A stretch of DNA of 64,000 nt from Platycnemis pennipes (Eukaryota; Arthropoda; Insecta; Odonata; Platycnemididae), in the NCBI GenBank assembly GCA_933228895.1, contig OW121846.1, positions 112,671,054 to 112,735,053 of the forward strand. Reading direction: 5' to 3'. The position numbers were made by a program, and so were the translations under genes. The notes beneath the pieces are model-generated. The model did no database searches. It was not told the DNA's origin and saw only the letters and a list, made by a program, of their open reading frames with translations. This document shows positions 12,192 to 24,440 of this stretch, in pieces. Positions within the stretch are counted from its first letter, which is position 1; each line of letters begins with the position of its first letter.

Positions 12192-13105
12192 TTAAGGATC
12201 GAACTCACGACTAGCACTACACTAGCCCTCATTTTTAACAACTACGCTCTCATAGGTTCACGGGAATCTGGCGAATGTAGGCGACCCGCATGACATTCGG
12301 CTTAATTTTTTTCTCGCACATCCGGGCCTATGGAGAAAAAGGTCAATACGAGTATTTTTTATTTTGTTTTCCTCGTTTGTGGCACGGAAAAGAGCTTCTT
12401 CTCATTTCGTGACCCGAGTTACTTAACGTCTCCTTGTTGGTATCTACCATACGTACATTCCATTCGCGGGGCGCATCGATCACGAGGCCGCGAGATGTTA
12501 AAATCTCCGATCCGGATCTGAATTTTACTGTCCCTGGATATGATTTCAGTAGCGAATGAAATGAAAGACCCGTGGATCTTTGGATCCAACCCGACCATCC
12601 TTAATTTATGAGTGGTACATTTGTAAATCTAATTTAAACAACAAAGTGTAATAAAGTGAGTATTCAGATGTAATGGTTTGAAATTGAATGTGATAACATT
12701 TTCGATGCAGTGACTGAAAGAAAAAATTAAACTGCGATTGGGATCGAACTTCGCACAGTACACTAGCTCTCGTTGTACGCATGATCCCGGCGAATTTAGG
12801 CTACCCGCATAACATACTACGTATTCCCTCCCCCCCCCCGCGATACCGGGGTAATGGGGGAAAAAAGTCATATTTCTTTATTTTGCTTCTAGTTGCACGG
12901 GAACGTTTTCATCTATTTACGTGACCTTAGTTACACATCCTCTTCTTGTCAATATCTACCGCACCCTCATTCCATTCACGGGCACTTCGATTGCTAAGCC
13001 GCGAAAATTTAAAATCTACGATCCGGATCCGATTTTACTCCGTGTCTTTGGATCAGAATCCGGAACCGAGAAAAATGAAAGATCCGATCCGGCCATCACT
13101 AAAGA
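12192..13105. repeat. Tandem pair of a ~380-400 bp repeat with GATCCGGATC motifs
   Basis: Copy 1 (about 12192-12605) and copy 2 (about 12737-13105) align along their length: GGATCGAACT…, CGGCGAAT/TGGCGAAT with CCGCATAACAT-like words, …TATCTACC…CATTCCATTC(G/A)CGGG, AAAATCT(C/A)CGATCCGGATC and a final GATCC…CCATCC/CCATCAC. The left part, read on the minus strand, contains GAGTTCGATCC, similar to a tRNA B box. The right ends resemble the inverted TAGGGATGG termini found elsewhere in the window. Copy 2 also contains a run of about ten C. Confidence 0.7.
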
Positions 13106-13298
13106 AAATATTTCATGCTACAAAAATTCGGCATTTGCAAAATATCTCAAATTTCGTTAAAAAAATCGCGTTTCAAAGAAGACACGGTTAATTTCGTGAT
13201 TAAACCCTAAAGTCGCTTATTTCGAGAATCCTGTCGCAAAAAACGTTTCGCGAAAATGCCATGTCCCTACCTATGGGATATCATCAGCCACTGCGAAT

Positions 13299-13530
13299 TA
13301 TGCAACCTGGACAACAATCTCGACAAAAACGACGTACGTGTATTGCAATCTCTCGCGGCATTACAATTGTACAGATGAGCGAGGTCACGATAACTGGTGG
13401 TACATCTGACCAAATTTTCTTTCTCTTTCAAGGTGGTACTTACTACATGAGTGTTTACTTTGTCTTTCACGGAGCGTAGAGTCCATCCACCAGTTATGCA
13501 ACCAGGACGACAATCACCGCAAATAATCTC
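13299..13530 (+). repeat. Direct repeat of ~30 bp, ~190 bp apart
   Basis: TTATGCAACCTGGACAACAA at about 13298 recurs as TTATGCAACCAGGACGACAA at about 13493, followed in both by a variant of TC..CGCAAA. No gene is supported between them. Confidence 0.5.
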
Positions 13531-13679
13531 GTAAAACGTAAATGGCGAACCATTCAAAAATTTGCTAGCGTAAAGAAAGGGAAATCGTTACCTTGCGGGG
13601 ATATGGAAATAAATAAGACTAGAATAAAAATCGTTGATGACGGGAAAACTTAAATTGCGGGGACGTGAAAGCGAGGTTT

Positions 13680-13869
13680 TATTGTATTTGAAAACTAGAC
13701 TTAAATTTTTATATTTAATCAACTTGTTGCTTATTAGTTACACAGGAAACAAATAAATTAGCAGAATAAAATTTAATGCAGTATTTTCAACTCTAGTAGT
13801 TGAGGAATTTGAAATTCGAGCTATAATTAGTGCTATTCGAATTCGATAATGCTATTTACCCAATCTCTA
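13680..13869. mobile_element. TAGGGATGG-type hAT MITE fragment with ATTCGAATTC motif
   Basis: This stretch is homologous to 57835-58068: both have AAACTAGA(C/A)TTAAAT, AACAAATAAATTA, CAGAATAA and ATTCGAATTCGA in the same order. It ends in ACCCAATCTCTA at 13869, a degenerate complement of TAGGGATGGG. The left end is not clear. Confidence 0.55.
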
Positions 13870-16800
13870 ATTCTTTCCCTTCTGATTTTTGATAGGTAGT
13901 AATAAATATCTTCATCCTCACCAAGTTATAAGCCATTGTAATTCTGAACTACGACTAAAGATTAAAAAAATAGCGGACAATTAATACTACACAATAAATG
14001 AAAGAAAGCCTAATCAGGATACCACAATTACCAAGATAATTGCTATCCAACTCAATTATCTCGGTGTTCGTTTTTACTTTTCATAAAAAAGTTTTATCCT
14101 TGCTTAATACTCCATTTGATTAGTATATAGAATAGATGTTATTTAAATAGGATGAATGTCTTGTTTCGTTCATTTTTTCAGTAGACTGAGCCCTGATCAG
14201 AAACCTGTAATTTGCTGATTAGTGATTGAAATACCTATAACATGTTAGATTATTTCAAGCAGCTCTGCATGCAAATGACCTAAGGAGTTCATAAATATCC
14301 ACCACAAAACAAACCACTACTCAAAGGACTATTAGCTGGAAAATGGCATTAAATATCACGCATTATAGTTAGCATTGGATTTCTTGCTGTGGTGACAAAG
14401 ATGCCACTTAAAATAAAATAAAAATGCCAGTCTTGGTAACAAGGATTTAGAGTACTCATAGCGATTTTTGAAACAATGAAAAGTGGCGGTTGTTTACAAA
14501 GGTCATGTCACATAACAGAAAAGTATTGGAAGCTGGTTAATATATTACAAAATTGATTGTATGTTAAAAAAACTGCATACCATTGGCGAAACAATGACAA
14601 AAACAGTAAGCATTGCAATGGTTCAATAGTAACTTGGACTAAATGAACAATAGGAAATTGTAGGATCGAGAACTTGCTACTGTGGTAGATTAGGGAGTCA
14701 ACAAAATTTCCATTGTCTGCAGGTTGTCATGGAACACTCCTTCAGAGAGTGAAGTTGAACCACACTGTTTCTTGAAGATGGGTGATATGCAAAATGCTTT
14801 CATTCAGATTGTAAAGGACTGAAATTCCATTATCAAAAGTAATCGCTACAGTTTTGTTGATTTAACGGGAATGTACAGGAAAGCCATAATGATTCTGAGA
14901 AGCAGATGCTGGCTGAGGACCTCAAAACAAATTACAACCAATGTTACTCAGCAGCTTGAATTGAATATGAAAGAGTACACTTAAATGGAATTAGACAAAA
15001 AGACGAGTTCCCCCAAAACACTTGTAGCATCAATAAATATGAAATAGTAAGTACTATATCATATTTTTATGCTACCACAATTTAATAGCTATATTAAGAA
15101 TAGCAGGCAATAAAAAGACTAGTTACCATCTTTCATGGTCATGGACACATATTTCATGGACAAGACACCTAATCAAGCATCAATGGGTTCTGACAGTGGT
15201 GGGTTAAAGATATTAGACCATACATACCATGTTTCACTTAAAAATCTCTTCTATAGTTGATAATTAAACCCAGGCCCACATGAGAAGCCAGTCACCACCC
15301 ATAAACTCATTCCTCAAGTACAAGATGGGAAATGATTAGGCTGGGGTGAAAATAAAGACATCAGATTCTCTTTCATAATTATTCCTCCATTTCCAAAGTT
15401 CCTCAGGCAAAAACCTCCCTTGGATAATTCAAACAATAACTTAATGCTATTCACCTCAACCAAATTGAAGCATATATTTTTTAATCTAATATTTTTGTTG
15501 CAATTTTGATAGTTCTGAAAACATATGATCTTTGCTGGATTAGTTAACATCCATCTAACATGAGAGTAAGGAAATAACTTTTAAATTTCAAATTATTATG
15601 ATTTAAAACTGGGAGCAGTTTTTACTGTAATTAGAGAATTTAAAAGCCACTGTACACAACACTTATTTCAGTATATACTGAAATTAAATTCACATCCATG
15701 ACACTCAAAATCATATCATATGAGGCGCCCAATGACATTCCGTGAATGTGGCAAATCCAATTTTCAGTACTGAAAAGAAAAAGTATGACACTTATTTTCC
15801 AACCAAGTCTCGCTCCCCTTCTACCAAATCAGAGGTGAGTACATCATTTCAAGGAAATACCAGAAGTGGGGATGGAATGAACTAAAATAGTTTTAATCAA
15901 AGCATTATTTGTACTATCCTTATGGTTGTTATCACTAAGCAGTGAAATATCATGCTATACACTCCATACATATATGGCAGCCGTTTCTTCTTTGCACTGA
16001 GGAAGGATTCTTCCATCATCAAGCCAGAATGACAACAATAGGACGGTGATCTGATGGGTTCATACGAAAAACATGCTCAAAGTCTAAACAAACACAATAA
16101 TTGTGTAGGAACCAACAGAGAAATCAAACAATTACATCATGATAAAGGAGATACCTGAAATTTTAGGATATATCTGAGACTATCAGTATTTAATTGTGAG
16201 CCAGCTGAACTGAGTTTGACTTTCATTACTGTATTAACTGTCAAGTAAAGTAGCCCTCAGGCTTCTCAAAATCAAATTATCACTGGGATCTATCTACATA
16301 GGCTGACTATAGGAAGAAGGGGGCTTTTGAAAATAAAAATCACTCTTTTTACCGTTAATTGGGCTTGCATGAAAATAAATACTTCATAGAGAGCACAAGA
16401 TTACACAAAAAGCCTCCAGCAAATAACCCTCAAAAAATGTCACATAATAGAGACCACATGACACCAAAATAGAGACCAAAAAACATGTACACCATGAATT
16501 TAATCATAAAAAAATCAATGTTTGAAGCCTGATGATATTTTGGGGGGATAGGGGAGGCCAATAAAAATTATTTATACACTAACCACTGAAAAAACTCAGG
16601 AAAAAGTATTATTGTTTCCAATTTTGTACCTGGCCGAAAATGTTATTAAAAATATTCTAAATCAGGTACAATAAAATTAATTTTTGTGCTAAATTTTCTC
16701 GATCTTTTGACATTTTAATTATTCCTTCAAAAGTAATAATTATAGTCCTCACTTGAAAAGGCTGCAGCTCCATGAACCTTAGTTGTACAGTTAAATGATA

Positions 16801-18244
16801 GCACCACTTGTATGGTGCAATAGCATTACATTCAAAACAGGTTAAGATTCTATTTTCGATAGAATTTCAATATTTATGACACAAAAATTGAAATCACAAC
16901 AAAAGAAACAATCACAAAAAATACTGATTTGTGAAAAATCACTTTTTAAGATGAAATGGCTTACTCCCATTAATTTCCACAGGAGAAAATGTAAAAAATG
17001 CATTAAAATAAATGCTGAGCCAGAAAGACAAAACCAACCTCTTGGAATAATATAACATGAGGATTTAACTCTCATGGAGAACATTTAAAATACACAACAC
17101 GAATTCAAACTTTATGTAATCAACATAATTTTTAAAATAACAATTATCATTTATTACAAGAAGGATACCTAAGGAAACTATTTTTCAAGTGGCACATTTG
17201 AAAATTAAAACAATATAAACACTTGAAACAAGTACATATTTCAAGAAATATTAAAATGGTGTGCTTATAAGAAGAGTATGACTACGATGGAGAGATTTTA
17301 CCAAGCAGCGCAGCAAGATAAGCATTTGCTGGCCCGTGTGTCCATAATACAGACAACAAGTGACTCCAACTAGGCTGAAGCTACTAATAATCTCAAAGTT
17401 ATTGAACAAGAAAGAGCACTCTAAATAAAATGGAAATAATACTCTGTGGACACAACACAAACATAAATCCCAAATAATTTTTTTAGAAAATACTGAGTAT
17501 ATTTATTACATATCTTCTTTGGACCATAACAAAGCAAGCATTCAATTATAAACTCTTTTACATTAAAATTTCTAGAGTGCAATGATTAATTCATGCAGCA
17601 GATAATATCTGGAAAATACAAGAGGAGCACCTCAATAATACCTTCTGGAAATAGCTTTCAGAGTATTTAAACACTATAAGTTTAAACTCAAAGCCATGAG
17701 TAAACATTTTCATGGAAATGCTAAAAAATATGGAGTTACCAATGACAGGAGGGTATCAAGGAATATGTAAATGAACATATTGAAATTTTAAATGATAATT
17801 TCATCACATGCAGTAGGCAAAAATTTTATACCTCCAACACCACAACCATAGGCACATATTGGGAGCAATTATTTGGTTGAGTTGAGGAAAATATTATTTA
17901 TAACAACACTTTCAATATAATTTTCTTGGTAATCATAGAGGAAAACATTGAGCTTTAACAAAATTCTTGAACAATAACTTCAATAAATTTAATACTATTT
18001 TTATACTATTTCTCATTATGTAATCAGAGTTGACAAATCAAGACGGTGAGATAAATTATCACCACCACATAACAGGTTTTTATACATATCACTAAAATGC
18101 AAATCAATATGACAAGTTATTTGTATAGTTTTGTAATTTTAATAAGTCAACAAGCAGCTAGCTTGATTCATTCCAATCAGAAAACACAGCACCAATTTTG
18201 GAATCAATTTCACCACCTAATTTTTCTAATAAACTTTCATACTA
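13870..18244. other. 3' flank of ZUP1-like gene, AT-rich
   Basis: No coding features, transposon ends or RNA genes could be supported. The part next to 18244 should hold the 3' UTR of the minus-strand ZUP1-like gene. The small ORFs are AT-rich and lack family resemblance. Confidence 0.5.
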
Positions 18245-18289
18245 TCATCGGTCCTGGGGTACTCGGATTGAGCGTAGAACTTTGCTTTG
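18245..18289 (-). CDS. ZUP1: ZUP1-like terminal coding exon
   Basis: The acceptor is a pyrimidine tract (CCTCTTTTTCAG) ending at 18290. The 45-bp exon is in phase 0 with the previous donor, reads QSKVLRSIRVPQDR and ends in TGA at 18247-18245. The C-termini of known ZUP1 proteins are similarly short and basic after the last strand. The 3' UTR should continue towards lower coordinates, but I cannot fix the poly(A) site; several AATAAA-like hexamers occur on the minus strand in this AT-rich flank (for example near 17500). Confidence 0.82.
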   Translation of the reverse strand, partial: QSKVLRSIRVPQDR

Positions 18290-19291
18290 CTGAAAAAGAG
18301 GAGGCCATTCCATTAATAGCTTATCAAATGGGAGATCGGTGATGATGACAATAGGTTTCTTCTGGGATATCATCCACATTGGTCCAATGTAGCTAGTCTT
18401 CACAAAATGGACTGATGCTGAGGGCATCCAGGAAGAAAACTATTTTTAATGCCATCACAATGCAGAAACCTTTACTAAGGAAATGGGCGAATTCATAATA
18501 AAATGAACATGCATTTCATCAATTAACAATACCCTCCAGAATCACTGAATGACTTTACAGCAAGATTTTAATTGTGGTAGATCCAAGTGATTGTACAATG
18601 TTCCCAACTTCCTGACAAATTTAATTGGTATGTATTTGGAAATAAGAAAGTGTGAAAAATTCATTGAAATGGGTAGCGTCTCCTTCTCAACCAGGAACAT
18701 TACTTCAAGATATATGTACATAGTAATATTTCAAGTCTCCAATGGGCATCCCAAAGATACGTCCCATCGGCCTTTTTGACAAGCCTTCAATAGAAGATGA
18801 AAAAGTTGAGCATTTACTGCAAGAAATATAACAGTTATAAGACATGGTGCTGTGAAGGAGGTTTATTTCCACCCTTAGCTTGCCTCACTTAGATGTCTTG
18901 TATCTGCATTTAAACAAGAGCACAGAAGATGAAAGGAAAACACTAACTTTTTCTACACGACTTCCATTGGTACTACATACGTGCAGACACCAAAATTAAT
19001 TGTTTTTATATTGATCGAACATTCCATAGTCAATCCTTTAATTTATTACACACTGACTTCTTCAGCAACCACTTGACACCAAAGTAAGCTCACGAGCCTT
19101 GAGTTAATTACATTTCATAAAGAGCTTCTTGTTTTATATTGAAATATTATGCTTGGTAATTTATACAATTGCTGTTTCATGATACACATAGATGCTTATA
19201 TACATCCCACTCTTGAGTTATTATTCTCACACCACTATAATACGTAAAATTGGAGTAAAAATTGCCTGTTGGTATTTGTCCATTGTAAATA

Positions 19292-19690
19292 CAGTCATGC
19301 CTTGATCAGAGCAATTTCTGCCAGCACAAATTTGCTATAGTGCAGCCTTGTCTCTCAGCGTGACTTTCCCAATGCCATCCATCTGCGAAATCCCTTTCCC
19401 TCCCCTCAACCTTGATCAAAGGCAAACTGGCAACTAAGTTGCTCTCACTTAATGTGACTTGACATCGTTGCTAGCCTTTGCTCTTATTTCTTTACATTTA
19501 GTCAAAACCCTTTGCTGTACAATGAATGCCTACAGAAGATAGTGCCAGAAGTTGTACAAATGAAGTGAACCAAGGCTGAAAAAAGGATCAAAACAGTGAG
19601 TGAGATAAAGAAGTTTTCTAGAAAAAGCAATAAAATGGAACAGAGGCTAAGAGTGATCTAATGTTTAGAAAATTGCAAGCATCAGAGTGA
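19292..19690 (+). mobile_element. Tigger/pogo-like 5' end with degraded HTH start
   Basis: TA plus CAGTCATGCCTTGATCAGAG at 19292 resembles the Tigger/pogo terminal repeats of the CAGTCATGCC type. Downstream the plus strand reads KAEKRIKTVSEIKKFSRKSN and MEQRLRVI, stop, CLENCKHQSDVAH. This is reminiscent of the psq-type helix-turn-helix at the start of Tigger transposases. Stops and the missing remainder show it is dead. Confidence 0.4.
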
Positions 19691-20379
19691 CGTTGCACAT
19701 AAAAATTTATGAATAAAATAAATTTATTTATAAAAACTCACCACATTGACAATTCGTACTGTCAATTTGAACAAAAACAAAATCACAATGCCAGTGTCAT
19801 CAGCCATGACAACTAGAGTGAAAAGGCTAACATATTCAATTCAGTCTGGGGAATTTTATCCTGCTATAAAAAATTAATTCACCAGATGGACAATTCTAAA
19901 CACAAGATTTTTTCCTTGCTTTTTTCAGGAAATAAAACTCCGTGGCATCAACTAGCACAGGAGAATTAAAAACTTTATCTGACAGCTAAATTTACAAAAT
20001 TTCCTCCATGCAGTTACCATGTTTCAGCCCATAAGATGACCCACAATATATGAGCAGTTTGGAATGTGTAGAATATCTCACTTAGTCATTTTGTACTGAG
20101 CCTTCAGTTTGAACTATCACTCAAGGTTTGTTTTCATGCATATATGAGAAGCTGAGTGACTTTGCATAAACCAAAGTCATGAAAGTGTAAACTCACAGGA
20201 ATCTACGCAAAGAAAATATGTACCATATATTCCCATCCATAAGACACAACATGATATTTTTGGGTCAGAATGTACAAAAAACTACTAATGAAGGTATTTA
20301 ATTTTAACACTTTATACAATGAAAATGGAAAAGTTACATAACAAACTGGTAACTATATTAAAGTTTATTCTAGGAGGAA

Positions 20380-20570
20380 TCCCAGAAATTCATCATCACT
20401 GCTGCTAAAATTGTCCACACAATTACTTTCACTCTTGGTGTCACTTTCCTCTTACACAATTTCATCTTCACTTCCATCTTGTGCATATCCAATGCCACGT
20501 TTTGAAAAGACTATAATTGTCTCACTTTTAATTTGCTCCCCGGACATTTTCACCCACTCACAAAAATACT
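20380..20570 (-). pseudogene. Tigger/pogo-like transposase C-terminal remnant
   Basis: In one minus-strand frame the sequence reads WVKMSGEQIKSETIIVFSKR, then GIGYAQDGSEDEIV, followed by an acidic Ser-rich tail (DDEFLGF). This resembles the end of Tigger DDE transposases (W..ISPELI..SFKKCGI.NALDGSEDD). A stop interrupts it. Two ends of the form TACCAT…CCCAT..ATAAGA lie nearby at about 20016 and 20223, similar to TACCGTATTTTCCCGC-type mariner/Tigger ends. Confidence 0.4.
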
Positions 20571-21636
20571 ATAAACTGAAGGCTTTCTTCCCATTGGTGT
20601 GACACCATTAATTGGTGCCTCATTCAACTTTGGGAATATTTCGGAAAACTCCTTCACCCTAGCAACAATGTTCCAGATAGAGACAAGCTCCCCACGACCT
20701 GAAGAACTGCATGAAGTTGTCTTTCGCAAGTCAATCTTCACCCAAGACGCGCAGCAGCCAAGGATGTGTTAACTCTAGTGTTCCGTGCAGTACACATTAC
20801 CTAGGCCAATATGCATGCTGGGAAAGGTTAAGAGTTTTGTCCTCGAGTTTTTTTTTCCTATGAGAAAACATTCAAAAGGTTATTTCATTGCTTTGTCTTT
20901 CTCTTCGGGACGGACACCAGTTTGTCAGCCAAACAACACCCGTTTTTCTCCCACATACATTTGGAAATGACCCAGTGGTGCATCATTCCTCACTGTAGCT
21001 CGCAGTTTTTTGTTCACAGTGTTATGCGGTGCGCGTATCAAATGACACGGGTCATTCTCTAAGACAACGGAAACTACATTTGACATCACAATATCACTCA
21101 CCACCACTTACAGGGGTTCACATCGCCATTAGGTTCAGGTACCCTCATTCCAGACGAGCGCCCATGATAGTATGCCAGATAAATGTGCCCATGGTTAAAG
21201 AACAGTCCAAAGAAATATAATTTATAGGGTTTTGGAGCCAATTTAGAATTTTAGATGTGTAGTTGAGATTTTCACCACGTAAAATTATAATTTTTGACTT
21301 GTTTCTCCTAAGGAATGTGCCCAAACATTTTTCTTTTAACTAAGTAGTGTTTTACATTATTAATTAAAAGAGTAAATTGAATCTGCCTTACGAATGGCTG
21401 AAGGGGTCTTATATGTGGAGTTTCTCACTGCCAGGTAAAGAGAGTTGAAAGGGAGTTAAAGATCAGTTGAGAGGGCCCAAATCATATTTCTGGAAATCAA
21501 TAATGCTCTTAGCTTCACACCCTACAAAGAAACCATGAGCATTCCTTATATGACAGCAGCATGCAGGCTAACCATTTGGTGATTCTGGCGCATTATTGTT
21601 TAGTGCTCCTAGGATCCAAATGGCCATTTCCTTGTA
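20571..21636. other. Unassigned; minus-strand coding-like stretch at 20.9-21.1 kb
   Basis: The minus strand at 21107-20925 reads VVSVVLENDPCHLIRAPHNT, then VNKKLRATVRNDAPLGHFQM and ends at a stop. It looks like a conserved protein fragment in composition, but I do not recognise it and see no splice sites that would make it an exon. Most likely it is part of an older transposon. Confidence 0.25.
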
Positions 21637-23652
21637 CAGTAGACTCTTGATAATACGAAGCACGAAAATACAAGTTTCAATCATACGAAGAAAAACTGCC
21701 GGTCCCAAAAAAAGCCTATAGTAATAACATGGCAATATTCAAAAATATGAAATTTCAAACCATGAATTTTTCGAAATTATGAACTTCGCGCCCGGTCCCC
21801 AGGAAAAAATGGAATTGATTTTTACTAACCTCGGTGATAAACTGCTTCAGCACAGCTATTTTTGATGGCATAGAAACCTAACAAATCAGTGTTGCTGACT
21901 CTGGTGCATCAAAAATGAAATGCGTGAATAGTAGTGCATTCACCTCCCACATATGCCAGTCTCTCCCCATCATTTTTCGCATGTAACTCCACCTATCATT
22001 TACACCTTGAGTAATGTGGAAGTCATAGTTAACGCCATTATTTATCCTGGATATTTTTTGTGTTTAAGTGTTACAAGCATTTTCATTATGTGCACTGTAC
22101 TCTTTTGATTAAAACAAATGTATGACAACACATACCATGCTCGCTGCCCTGCACCTGGAATTACGGCAGTTCAAGTTCTCCGTGAACCATACCTCGTCCT
22201 TTAAGGCAAGCAATTCTAACTCAGCTCTCCGTGAAGGGGCTGTTTCTACCCAAATCTTGTAGCATGGAAGGGGTGAGTGAGGGTTGGTGATACCGTTAGC
22301 GTTTTTGGGCAGGTTGAGTTGGTGAGGTTAAGGAATATGATAGCTGGGGAGTTTGGGTTTACCGTGTGTGGGGGAAAAAGGGTACATTTTGGAGAGGGAA
22401 GGTCCCAGTTGCAGCCATTGCCATCATCTGTCTTGCCGAGCTTGAAGGGAGGGAGGGGAAAAGTGGGGAGAGGGTGGGTGGATGGCATCATGGAATGTCT
22501 GTGATGTTCCTTCCTCTTCTTCTGGGTAACCCTGAGGGGCACATGCCGGTGGCTGATAGGAACTGCTTCGAATGCTGAGTGGAATGGGGAGGGTCAGGGA
22601 TGCAGCATCCTTTGTTTTCGGGAGGGTCTTCGACTCCTCCTCTCGCACTTTGACACCTCGAGACCATCCCCTTCCCTTCCCCCTGCACCCATAACCCTCG
22701 AAGATCCACCCATAAGCAAAGGACGCCGCATCCCTGACCCTCCCCATTCCACTCGGCACCCGAAGCAGTTCCAATCAACCACCTGCATGCACCCCCTACG
22801 GTTGCCCAGAAGAAGAGGGAGGAACATCACAGACGTTCCACAATGCCATTCCCCCATTCCCTCCTCACTTCCCCCCTTCAAGCTCAGCAAGACAGATAAA
22901 GATACACCCACAACTGGGGTCTTCCCTCTCCACAACCGCACCCTTTTCCTCCCACACACAGTAAACCCAACCTCCCCGGTTGTTATATAATCCTTGAGGA
23001 TTAGGAATCCTTAATCCGAATCACACCCCATTTTTCATAAAGGTCTTAGTAGTAGAAAAGAAACAATGTTACCTCCCAAGATCATTTATTCTGCTGACAA
23101 TACGGAAGATGCCACAAATAATAACCTGTGAATGATTTTTTTCTGGAAACGGGGTTAGTTCCGTGCTTTTTTTAAGTTATGATAGGGCCATAGAGGACAA
23201 CTAAAGCATGGTTGGGCCAGCTGCCATCATAACAGGGTAATGTTTTAAGCAAATGTCTATTTTTAGTACCCATACTAGTTTCCCATCTCCACTGACTGCA
23301 GATTCCGAAAACAAAATTCTTATTACAAAATGTTCAACTTTTGTTTTATGTAACAACATTTTCGATACTAGGATGAAATTTTGCCAACACTACAATCACC
23401 AACTTAAAAGCATTGGCATAGGAAATACTAGCATGTACTTATTTTACGATCTTTTAAGACATGTATCTTTTAAGAACTCTTTCACGAATGACCAAAAAAG
23501 TTATAAAATGTTGCCAAAGAAAACTAAAGTTAGAGAAAACAAAGATAACATTTTTTTCGTGACTTTTTTAAAATTTTTGAAATTATGAAGTAAAAAATTA
23601 CAAAGTGTCAATTTTCCAGTCCAGCTGACTTCGTATTAACGAGAGTCTACTG
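21637..23652. mobile_element. Pogo-like TIR element with internal long palindrome
   Basis: The terminal repeats CAGTAGACTCTTGATAATAC (21637) and inverted CAGTAGACTCTCGTTAATAC (ending 23652) are followed by GAAG at both ends. TA flanks both sides. The outer AT-rich parts contain ATACGAAG words. No transposase is recognisable, so it is a non-autonomous 2.0-kb member. Its middle holds the GC-rich palindrome described separately. Confidence 0.85.
22324..22998. repeat. GC-rich long palindrome, arms ~290 bp
   Basis: The left arm (about 22324-22616) and right arm (about 22712-22998) are inverted copies around a loop of about 95 bp. Matching blocks include GGGAG(T/G)TTGGGTTTAC against GTAAACCCAACCTCCC, TCTGTCTTGC against CAGACAGATA-type words, CCTTCCTCTTCTTCTGGGTA against its complement, and GGGTCAGGGATGC against GCATCCCTGACCCT. 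The base composition differs strongly from the host sequence. Overlapping ORFs of up to 121 codons appear on both strands only because of the palindrome. Confidence 0.85.
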
Positions 23653-24231
23653 TATTACTGAGGCAAACATGGGTATTTTCCTTTTCGAGCATGTTCTTTT
23701 AACACTACAATTGCATGCCTAAGGTAGCTTTCAGGATTGTGTCAGTGCGACTGATTTAGTGTTGCATCAGATTACTGTCCGTTAGCAGATGCAACCATAC
23801 TGCTGCCATATAGTGGTCCCCATGAGTGTCTCTCATTGTGATAGATTCAATTCCTTATGACTTCTGCCGAAAGGCATACCAATAGGATGAAATTTATGGA
23901 AACACTTAAATCATTTGAGGGATGCATTATTTGCACTCATGCGAACATCTTCTGATAATACGGTATGTATAAATTTACCAGTTTTGTAATCATAGCCCTG
24001 GCAATGAGTGCTTGTCGATTTAGTGACTTCTGCTGAAGTTTTGTGACTGATTTAAATGGTTAAATACAGACATGGGATGGATAGGGGTTCAAAGTTATTC
24101 AAAAATAAGGTGCTAGTCTCCCAATATATGTGTGAGGATAACATAGAACAGATAGAACATGTAAAATAACAATTATTTAAGAGTAGAAATATTCAAGTTC
24201 ACCTTTCATTTATAATTATTTTTTGTGAGAT

Positions 24232-24440
24232 AGGGTTGTGAGGCAGCTCTAGAGTGTTGGCCTCCCATCACAAGTGCCAGGGTTCAAACCCTGGTGGATT
24301 TTTTATTGGCATATCGGTTCCTATTTGAGTGCCTTGTGGAGGGCACTTTGAGGGCAGTACTCCTCCGTCGGATGGGATGCTAAGCCATGGTCCCCTAGGC
24401 ACTTATAGTTAAGAGCAGGCAAATGCCAACTACGAAATGA
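24232..24440 (+). mobile_element. tRNA-derived SINE (copy 1)
   Basis: The head contains an A-box-like GGTTGTGAGGCAGCTCTAGA and a B-box GGGTTCAAACCC, followed by GTGCCTTGTGGAGGGCA and GCTAAGCCATGGTCCCCTAG. These are shared with the copy at 33251-33589. The 3' part is lost after about 24440. It is not a functional tRNA: there is no closed acceptor stem or anticodon arm. Confidence 0.75.

Noticed and set aside
22246..22990. Several overlapping ORFs of 67-121 codons on both strands
   Set aside because: They follow from the long GC-rich palindrome; the same peptides appear on both arms and match no family.
24232..24305. A functional tRNA gene
   Set aside because: A and B boxes are present, but no cloverleaf closes and the sequence continues into the SINE body shared with 33.3 kb.
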